A stretch of DNA of 11,841 bases, from assembly GCA_945875135.1 (NCBI GenBank), contig CAMCJO010000031.1, forward strand, positions 1-11,841, given 5' to 3'. Under the pieces are notes generated by a model. That model was not told the origin of the DNA. It did no database searches and saw only the letters and a program-made list of their open reading frames with translations. Of the stretch, positions 5,440 to 10,664 are shown in pieces; position 1 is the stretch's first letter, and the number at the start of each line of letters is the position of its first letter. Position numbers and translations under genes: made by a program. The stretch is from an uncultured Porphyromonas sp. (GTDB lineage Bacteria; Bacteroidota; Bacteroidia; Bacteroidales; Porphyromonadaceae).

Positions 5440-6294
5440 TTATTTCTCTGCGGGGATCACCTCTAGGAGTGTCACATCGAAGATAAGTGTGGAGAATGGC
5501 TCGATGGTAGATCCACTGCCATTAGCCCCGTAAGCTAGGTCGTAAGGAATGTAAGCGGTCACCTGATCGCCCTCCTTCATCAGCTTAAGAAGCTCCGTCC
5601 AGCCTGGGATAACCTGATTGACTCCGAACTCGATAGGCTCCTCGCTCTTGTCAAACTCAGTGCCATCGACCAGTGTACCACGGTAAGTTACCTTGACCTT
5701 GTCACCGTCTACGGGAGACTTGCCAGTACCCTTCGTAGCGTAGCGATAAGCGAGACCAGACTTTGTCGTGAGGACACCGTCCTGCTTAGCAAAGTCCTCG
5801 ATGGCCTTCTTGCCCTCCTCGAGGTTCTTGCCGTACTTCTCCTTGTTGTCGATCTCCTGCTTCTTATTGTAGTAGTTCTGAACGTAGTTGTACGCAGCCT
5901 CTTGATCCATTGTCATCTTGGTCGTATCGCCCTTGAGTGCATACTCTAGGTACTGAGTAAAGAGCTTAGCGTCGAGACCCTCCTTGGCAAGGCTCATAGC
6001 GGTCTGGACACCCTGGATCTGTCCTGCGAAGTAAGAGAACTTGGTCGTGTCGGCGATACCCTTCTTGAAGCCCTTGAGGAACTCCATCGAGTCTACTGGC
6101 ATGCCCTGCATAGCCATCATCATAAACTGCTGACCTAGCTGCTGACCAGTCATATAACCCTGGATCATAGCTACGCTATCGCTCATGGCTGATAGCTCAC
6201 TGTTGGTTCCACTCTTCTGAGCTGTCTTGTTACAGCTGGCAAAGGCACAGACCATTGCAACCACTGCGAGGAGTGAGAGAATTGATTTCTTCAT
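5440..6294 (-). CDS. FKBP-type peptidyl-prolyl isomerase lipoprotein (third of three tandem FKBP genes)
   Basis: A 284-residue protein. The signal sequence ends at a lipobox-like FASC with C21, predicting a lipid-anchored envelope protein. Residues about 35-170 match the helical FKBP N-terminal dimerisation region seen in FkpA/Mip-type isomerases, here Gln/Met-rich (GQQLGQQFMMMAMQG) and Lys/Glu-rich near 140-170. The C-terminal FKBP domain (about 180-284) has Y204, F214-D215, VIPGW at 228-232, AYG at 254-256 and the closing LIFDVTLLEV. It should catalyse cis-trans isomerisation of prolyl bonds and help periplasmic or outer-membrane proteins fold. The loop after FD is about three residues shorter than in its two paralogues and lacks their arginine. 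It follows the second FKBP gene by 50 bases with no promoter visible between. Confidence 0.9.
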   Translation of the reverse strand: MKKSILSLLAVVAMVCAFASCNKTAQKSGTNSELSAMSDSVAMIQGYMTGQQLGQQFMMMAMQGMPVDSMEFLKGFKKGIADTTKFSYFAGQIQGVQTAMSLAKEGLDAKLFTQYLEYALKGDTTKMTMDQEAAYNYVQNYYNKKQEIDNKEKYGKNLEEGKKAIEDFAKQDGVLTTKSGLAYRYATKGTGKSPVDGDKVKVTYRGTLVDGTEFDKSEEPIEFGVNQVIPGWTELLKLMKEGDQVTAYIPYDLAYGANGSGSTIEPFSTLIFDVTLLEVIPAEK

Positions 6295-6344
6295 TGTAAG
6301 TTGTATTTAGGATATTTGTTTGCGATGTATCGTGCGGACTATTT

Positions 6345-7070
6345 CTATTTGTCCGTTGGAGTAGCTAGGGGAATAGGCTCGCCCTTGATCACCTCTAGTA
6401 GCTCGATCTCGAAGATCAGCGTAGCATAAGGCGGGATCATACCGCCTGCTCCACGCTCACCGTACGCAAGACGTGCGGGGATGTAGAGCTTAGCCTTGCT
6501 ACCCTCAGGGAGCAAGCATAGACCCTCGGTCCAGCCGGGGATTACTTGCAGGAGTCCAAACTTGGTAGGCTCGCCACGATCTACGGAGCTGTCGAACTTA
6601 GTGCCGTCGATGAGCGTACCCGTGTAGTGTACACGGACGGTGTCCTCGACCGTAGGACGAGGTCCCTTGCCCTCCTTGATGATCTCATACTGTAGTCCAC
6701 TTTGGGTCGTCTTGACCTCGGGACGCTTCCCATTGCTCTCGAGGAAGGCCTCGTTCTTCTCCTTTGTCTCCTGCATCTGCTGCTCTTGGAGCTGCTGGAA
6801 GTACTTGGAGAGAAAAGCTTGCGCTTCCTCATTGGTCATAACGGTAGGTTGCTCTAGAAGAGCAGCCGAAAAGCCCGCTAGGAGCAACTCCTTATTCACT
6901 GGATCGCCAGGCATCTGGGAGAGATTCTGCGCAAAGCCGATACCATTAGCGACGCCTAGCGCATAGGCTGCTGTGTCAGCCGATGTGATGAGACGTGGAG
7001 GCTCTGTAGCCGTGAGTGCGCCTACGCCTATAAGCAGCGTCAGCGCAAGAGTTAAAATGCGATGTGTCAT
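6345..7070 (-). CDS. Periplasmic FKBP-type peptidyl-prolyl isomerase (second of three)
   Basis: A 241-residue protein with a signal sequence of about 21 residues (ILTLALTLLIGVGALTA, then TEPP) and no lipobox cysteine, so soluble periplasmic location is expected. The helical N-terminal FKBP region spans roughly 30-115, including the YALGVANGIGF block and a Gln/Glu-rich coil at 91-110. The FKBP domain (about 122-230) carries Y149, F159-D160, R165, VIPGW at 176-180, AYGERG at 202-207 and LIFEIELLEV, so the isomerase pocket is complete. It lies 13 bases after the cytoplasmic paralogue and 50 bases before the lipoprotein paralogue, pointing to a single operon derived by gene duplication. A chaperone role for exported proteins is inferred from the family. 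Confidence 0.92.
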   Translation of the reverse strand: MTHRILTLALTLLIGVGALTATEPPRLITSADTAAYALGVANGIGFAQNLSQMPGDPVNKELLLAGFSAALLEQPTVMTNEEAQAFLSKYFQQLQEQQMQETKEKNEAFLESNGKRPEVKTTQSGLQYEIIKEGKGPRPTVEDTVRVHYTGTLIDGTKFDSSVDRGEPTKFGLLQVIPGWTEGLCLLPEGSKAKLYIPARLAYGERGAGGMIPPYATLIFEIELLEVIKGEPIPLATPTDK

Positions 7071-7083
7071 AGCTGTAATGTGT

Positions 7084-7674
7084 CTATACGATGTCTAGTA
7101 GCTCGATCTCGAAGATCAGCGTCATATTGGGTCGGATCACGTCACCAGCACCACGGCTACCGTAGGCTAGCTCGGAGGGTATCACGACGCGCCACTTGCT
7201 ACCCACGGGCATCAGCTGTAGGATCTCCGTCCAGCCTGGGATGACCGCATTGAGCGGGAACTCAGCCGGCTCACCACGCTCTACGGAGCTGTCGAAGACG
7301 ACGCCATTGATGAGCGTGCCGTGGTAGTGTACGCGCACCTTGTCAGTAGCCTTAGGCTTAGCGCCCTGGCCCTCCTTGATGATCTCGTATTGTAGTCCAC
7401 TGGGGAGCGTCACGACACCACTCTTGTGGCGCATGATCTCTTGGTACTCCTTGCCAGCAGCTGCGTTGAGCTCTGCCTCCTCCTGTTGCAAGCGCGTGAA
7501 TAGCTGGTTGATCACCTCACGAGCTCGTTCGGTGGTCATCTGTGGCTCACGCTCAGCGAGAGCGTCCTGGAGACCTGCGATAAAGTCTTCAGAGGTGATC
7601 GCCTTGATTCCGGATGCTTTGAAGTTCTGGCCGATGCTTAGGCCTAGTGCGTAGCTTACTTCGTCTTGTGGCAT
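7084..7674 (-). CDS. Cytoplasmic FKBP-type peptidyl-prolyl isomerase (first of three)
   Basis: A 196-residue protein without a signal sequence, beginning directly with the helical N-terminal FKBP domain (YALGLSIGQNFKASG, 8-22). It resembles FklB-type isomerases in architecture. The FKBP domain covers about 88-196, with Y117, F127-D128, R133, VIPGW at 144-148, AYGSRGAG at 170-177 and LIFEIELLDIV at the end; pocket residues look intact. It is the promoter-proximal gene of the three-gene FKBP unit. ATG 7674 is about 37 bases after a consensus -7 box, which supports this start and makes an undetected upstream signal peptide unlikely. The central segment SGLQYEIIKEG is nearly the same as in the second paralogue, suggesting recent common origin. 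Confidence 0.92.
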   Translation of the reverse strand: MPQDEVSYALGLSIGQNFKASGIKAITSEDFIAGLQDALAEREPQMTTERAREVINQLFTRLQQEEAELNAAAGKEYQEIMRHKSGVVTLPSGLQYEIIKEGQGAKPKATDKVRVHYHGTLINGVVFDSSVERGEPAEFPLNAVIPGWTEILQLMPVGSKWRVVIPSELAYGSRGAGDVIRPNMTLIFEIELLDIV

Positions 7675-7710
7675 GGGGATATTCTATACTTTAGTTGAAA
7701 AATACTTCTG

Positions 7711-7718
7711 CAAAGGTA
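7711..7718 (-). promoter_or_regulatory. Candidate -7 box for the three-gene FKBP operon
   Basis: The - strand reads TACCTTTG within TGCTACCTTTGCA, a full TAnnTTTG match in the usual Bacteroidota context, 24 bases downstream of the hisS stop. No good TTG lies 19-21 bases upstream. It implies that the FKBP genes are expressed separately from folA-hisS, with a leader of about 30 bases. Confidence 0.65.
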
Positions 7719-7742
7719 GCAATTCTCCATGAGATGAGCATT

Positions 7743-9122
7743 CTAATGACTAGCGGAGAGTGACTCCCTCAGGCGAGATACGATCTCGTCGAGCGGACAC
7801 TCCTGCTGCGTGCCGAGGGTCATATCCTTGATCGAGACCTTGCCGTCGCTCAGCTCTTGACTCCCCGCGATGATGACGTAGCGACAGCCTCTGCTGTTGG
7901 CGTAGGAGAGCTGTTTCTTCATCTTGTCCGCTGAGGGGTAGACCTCCGTCGGGAGTCCCGCCCGGCGTAGCTGGCGCGCTGTGGGGAGTAGCTTCTGCAG
8001 CTCCTCCTCGCCAAAGTTGACGATGAAGATGCGTTCTTCGGGAGCCATCGCCGTCTCAAACTTACCCAGCGAAAGCATGATGTCGTAGATACGCTCTGCG
8101 CCAAAGGAGACGCCCACGCCTGAGACACCATCCAGCCCAAAGATACCCGTCAGATTATCGTAGCGTCCGCCACCGGAGATAGATCCCATCGGCGCATCGA
8201 GCGACTTAACCTCTAGGATAGCGCCTGTGTAGTAGTCCAGACCACGTGCCAGCGAAGGCGAGAAGGTTAGCTCCGTCATCAGGTCGCTCGTGTCGACATG
8301 GTCTAGGACGTACTCGAGCTCTTCCAGCCCCTTGAGTCCTATCTCTGAGTCAGCGAGCAATTGTCGGAGCGTTGTCACCTTGTCCCGATTGCTCCCCTCT
8401 AGCGTCAGCACCTTGCGAACGGGCTCTAGCAAGTCGGGATCAAATCCACTCTCGATGAGGTCTGCCAAGACAGCCTCCGCAGAGGTTTTGTCCAGCTTGT
8501 CCATACAGATGGTCAACTGCGCTAGCCTGTCAGGAGCCTTGATCACCTCAGCAATCCCCGCCAGTATCTTGCGGTTGTTGAGTAGTAGTGTGGTACGCAG
8601 ATCCAGCCGACGGAAGACTTCGTCGATCATATAGACAAAGTCCACCTCCGGCATTAGCGAGTCGGTACCGATGACATCAGCATCGCACTGGTAAAACTCA
8701 CGATAGCGACCCTTCTGCGGTCTGTCGGCACGCCATACGGGTTGCATCTGGTAGCGCTTGAAGGGGAAGGTCAGTTCGTTGCGGTGCATCACCACATAGC
8801 GAGCGAAGGGCACAGTCAGATCGTAGCGTAGCCCACGATCACAAAGACGAGCCGCCAACGCTGCGGGAGACTCCTCAGCAAAGGTCTCTGCGTCAATCCC
8901 CGCCTTATAGTCGCCCGAGTTGAGGATCTTAAAGAGTAGTCGGTCTCCCTCTACACCATACTTGCCCGTGAGCGTAGTCAGCTGCTCCATAGCGGGCGTC
9001 TCGATCTGCTCGAAGCCGTAGAGCGCGAAGACAGAGCGTATCGTCTCAAATATATAGTTGCGTCGGCGCATCTCCTCAGCACCGAAGTCTCTTGTTCCCT
9101 TAGGTATCGAAGGTTTACTCAT
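7743..9122 (-). CDS. hisS: Histidyl-tRNA synthetase
   Basis: A 459-residue class II aminoacyl-tRNA synthetase that charges tRNA-His in the cytoplasm. The N-terminus KPSIPKGTRDF is typical. Class II motif 2 is seen as RYREFYQCDAD at 139-149, the histidine-specific block as ARGLDYYTGAILE at 292-304, GGGRYD at 317-322, and motif 3 as GVSFGAERI at 337-345. The anticodon-binding domain fills about 365-455. Length fits the longer HisS group. The start ATG lies inside the folA 3' end (8-base overlap), so translation is probably coupled and both genes share a transcript. Nothing appears broken. Confidence 0.97.
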   Translation of the reverse strand: MSKPSIPKGTRDFGAEEMRRRNYIFETIRSVFALYGFEQIETPAMEQLTTLTGKYGVEGDRLLFKILNSGDYKAGIDAETFAEESPAALAARLCDRGLRYDLTVPFARYVVMHRNELTFPFKRYQMQPVWRADRPQKGRYREFYQCDADVIGTDSLMPEVDFVYMIDEVFRRLDLRTTLLLNNRKILAGIAEVIKAPDRLAQLTICMDKLDKTSAEAVLADLIESGFDPDLLEPVRKVLTLEGSNRDKVTTLRQLLADSEIGLKGLEELEYVLDHVDTSDLMTELTFSPSLARGLDYYTGAILEVKSLDAPMGSISGGGRYDNLTGIFGLDGVSGVGVSFGAERIYDIMLSLGKFETAMAPEERIFIVNFGEEELQKLLPTARQLRRAGLPTEVYPSADKMKKQLSYANSRGCRYVIIAGSQELSDGKVSIKDMTLGTQQECPLDEIVSRLRESLSASH

Positions 9123-9636
9123 AGCGTTTAGCCGTTGCGATTCGTTTGTATAGCGTTTGTGTCACGGGGTAGTCATTGCGCTCATCAGCTGGATAGTGCG
9201 TCTCCTCGAGCTTGGACCACTCCGCTAGGTTGATCTCTGGAAAATGTGTGTCGGCATCCGGCACGACCGTGTCGACCATTGTCAGGTTCAGGTGCGTAGC
9301 GTAGGGTAGGCCACTCTTGTAGAGCATCCCGCCCCCCATGATGTAGACGCGCTCGTAGCCCGCCTGCTGGCAATGCTGTAGTGCCTGCTCTAGCGTGGAG
9401 GTGACATAGTGCGTCTCGGCATCGCCCTCGGTCAAGGTGCGAGAGACCACGATGTTGCAGCGGTTGGGCAGTGGACGAGCACCGATGGAGTCCCAGGTGT
9501 GTCGCCCCATGATGACCGCGTGTCCCGTCGTAGCCGCCTTAAATCGGCGCAAATCATCACTCAGACGCCACGGCATAGTGCCATCACGCCCTATCGCACG
9601 GTCACGCGCCGTCGCCACTATAATCCATACTTCCAT
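9115..9636 (-). CDS. folA: Dihydrofolate reductase
   Basis: A 173-residue enzyme that reduces dihydrofolate to tetrahydrofolate with NADPH, feeding thymidylate, purine and methionine synthesis. Visible signatures are IIVATARDRAIGRDGTMPW (5-23), the catalytic acid D28 in PWRLSDDLRRFK, the NADPH-binding MGRHTWDSIG (43-52), NIVVSRT (61-67) and the glycine loop IMGGGMLY (99-106). Length is normal for chromosomal bacterial enzymes; it is the target class of trimethoprim, though sensitivity cannot be read here. The gene is first in a folA-hisS unit. Upstream are a degenerate -7 box and a heptamer tandem repeat that occupies the -33 region, so expression could be sensitive to repeat changes. Confidence 0.96.
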   Translation of the reverse strand: MEVWIIVATARDRAIGRDGTMPWRLSDDLRRFKAATTGHAVIMGRHTWDSIGARPLPNRCNIVVSRTLTEGDAETHYVTSTLEQALQHCQQAGYERVYIMGGGMLYKSGLPYATHLNLTMVDTVVPDADTHFPEINLAEWSKLEETHYPADERNDYPVTQTLYKRIATAKRYE

Positions 9637-9659
9637 ACTCAGACAAACTAATTTGGGAG

Positions 9660-9667
9660 CTAAGGTA
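9660..9667 (-). promoter_or_regulatory. Candidate degenerate -7 box for folA-hisS
   Basis: The - strand reads TACCTTAG, one base from TAnnTTTG, in the same TTTTCG-TACCTT context seen before the transpeptidase gene. It lies about 23 bases before the folA ATG. No TTG is found at -33; that position is at the edge of the GCTGTTR repeat. Confidence 0.45.
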
Positions 9668-9683
9668 CGAAAATTAGAGATTA

Positions 9684-9725
9684 GCTGTTGGCTGTTGGCT
9701 GTTAGCTGTTGGCTGTTAGCTGTTG
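9684..9725. repeat. Six tandem copies of heptamer GCTGTTR
   Basis: On the + strand the units read GCTGTTG, GCTGTTG, GCTGTTA, GCTGTTG, GCTGTTA, GCTGTTG, followed by a partial GCTA and preceded by TTA. The array is non-coding and ends 16 bases upstream of the folA -7 candidate. Only the last base of the unit varies. Units of seven can slip during replication, so copy number may differ between strains. Confidence 0.95.
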
Positions 9726-9868
9726 GCTAGAGTCACTAGTACCACTAGAAGCACTAGCCCTCTAATCTCCTTTTTGGATTCTAGTGCCTTACCACCACTC
9801 GGTCCGCTTGTTTTGGCTAGTGTGGTACAGCGTGTGGAAAAATGAATCAGCAGGAAGTCCTGTTACAG
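9726..9868. other. Non-coding stretch with clustered CACTAG/CTAGTG inverted repeats
   Basis: CACTAG occurs at 9734, 9743 and 9752, and CTAGTG at 9781 and 9817. GCACTAG (9751-9757) can pair with CTAGTGC (9781-9787) around a loop that itself contains AATC/GATT, and GTACCACTAG (9739-9748) can pair imperfectly with CTAGTGTGGTAC (9817-9828). There is no adjacent T-tract on the - strand, so this is not a standard terminator for the membrane-protein gene. No gene is supported here. Confidence 0.6.
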
Positions 9869-10297
9869 CTATTCAGTGTTTGTCTCGTTAGATTGTGTCT
9901 CGTCAAGTTGAGTCTCGTTTGACCGAGGCTCTTTGCCTGAGACATTCAGGAGACTGATTTTGTAGAAGAGTGCGAGATAAACTATCATCAAGCAGCCATT
10001 CACGATGATGTAGTACGCTACGTCTGAGCCCAGTCTAGCGAAACAGATATGACTAATCACAAAGGTGATCAGGAAGACCCCTGAGAGGATCTTGAGGTTC
10101 AGTCCTTGTCGAGCAGACTCGTACTGTGTACCCAAGATGGGTATCGCGGTTATAGCAAAGCATATCGTGGCTCCGACACCCCAGAGGAGATCACAATCAG
10201 CACTCTTTGTGATGTAATAGATGAAATAACCTAGCAGTCCTGCCAAAGCAAGGCTCAGGGCAAGGGGAAAAGCCTTTAGTTTCATACGACTGTACAT
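9869..10297 (-). CDS. Hypothetical four-helix membrane protein, coupled to the GYF_2 gene
   Basis: A 142-residue protein I do not recognise. Four hydrophobic segments fall at about 8-28, 37-56, 68-88 and 93-113, separated by short polar turns, so it is probably an inner-membrane protein with both ends on the same side. The tail after residue 120 is hydrophilic and contains three pentapeptide repeats (SNETQ, LDETQ, SNETN), encoded by three 15-bp units at 9878-9922. ATG 10297 overlaps the preceding TAA in a TAATG junction, favouring it over the ATG 12 bases further in and over the longer open frame that would overlap the GYF_2 gene. Its place behind the SPFH and GYF_2 genes suggests it could be their membrane partner; that is inference. 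Confidence 0.75.
   Translation of the reverse strand: MYSRMKLKAFPLALSLALAGLLGYFIYYITKSADCDLLWGVGATICFAITAIPILGTQYESARQGLNLKILSGVFLITFVISHICFARLGSDVAYYIIVNGCLMIVYLALFYKISLLNVSGKEPRSNETQLDETQSNETNTE
9878..9922 (-). repeat. Three 15-bp tandem repeats coding for SNETQ-like pentapeptides
   Basis: The units 9908-9922, 9893-9907 and 9878-9892 encode SNETQ, LDETQ and SNETN at the C-terminus of the membrane protein. Because the unit is a multiple of three, gain or loss of copies would change tail length without a frameshift. Confidence 0.8.
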
Positions 10298-10644
10298 TAT
10301 TGGGGAATCGGGGGAGGAGTCAGTGCTATGACTCTGAGTATGCTTGGTAGCTGTTCGATGGGTCGCCATTGAGGCATCCCAGGCATCCATGCAAGGGTCT
10401 CTTTTGTTACCTTCTTGTCTGTGATAAGACGTACTAAGTCACTCTCAGTGAGAGGCCCCACGGGTTGCCCGTCTATAGCGACATAGCAGGGCTGCTGTTG
10501 TGGGGCAGGCATAGACTGAATAGACCCTGGTACATAGACCTGTTGCATAGCTTGATTCATCGTCTGTACCATTTGTTGAGCCACCGCCATACCTAGACCA
10601 AACTCTACTAGTCGGTCAATGGAGTAAAAGCCACTATCGTTCAT
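10297..10644 (-). CDS. Small GYF_2-domain protein resembling the tail of the SPFH protein
   Basis: A 115-residue protein. Residues 54-107 form a GYF_2-type domain (CYVAIDGQPVGPLTESDL ... LAWMPGMPQWRPI), with the G-P-L/F and W-x-P-G-M-x-Q-W positions that also occur in the SPFH protein upstream. The N-terminal part (15-52) is a Gly/Met/Gln-rich helix-like stretch (GLGMAVAQQMVQTMNQAMQQV), again like the segment before the GYF_2 domain in that protein. It ends in a proline-rich TPPPIPQ. No signal or membrane segment is seen, so it is likely cytoplasmic or attached through a partner. The start ATG 10644 is 20 bases after the SPFH stop; the open frame continues upstream over the SPFH gene but without a plausible start. 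The function of bacterial GYF_2 domains is unknown; eukaryotic GYF domains bind proline-rich peptides. Confidence 0.82.
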   Translation of the reverse strand: MNDSGFYSIDRLVEFGLGMAVAQQMVQTMNQAMQQVYVPGSIQSMPAPQQQPCYVAIDGQPVGPLTESDLVRLITDKKVTKETLAWMPGMPQWRPIEQLPSILRVIALTPPPIPQ

Positions 10645-10664
10645 GTCTTTCTGGTCTTTAGTTA

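Noticed and set aside
6640..6966. + strand open frame opposite the second FKBP gene
   Set aside because: It mirrors a well-supported FKBP gene, has no recognisable motif and is a typical antisense shadow.
9684..9725. CRISPR array
   Set aside because: The repeat unit is seven bases with no spacers and there are no cas genes; it is a simple tandem repeat.
9726..9868. Intrinsic terminator after the membrane-protein gene
   Set aside because: Stems can form but no T-tract follows them on the - strand.
9869..10390. Longer 173-residue form of the membrane protein
   Set aside because: The extra 31 residues overlap the GYF_2 coding region and are hydrophilic; the TAATG junction at 10297 gives a natural coupled start.
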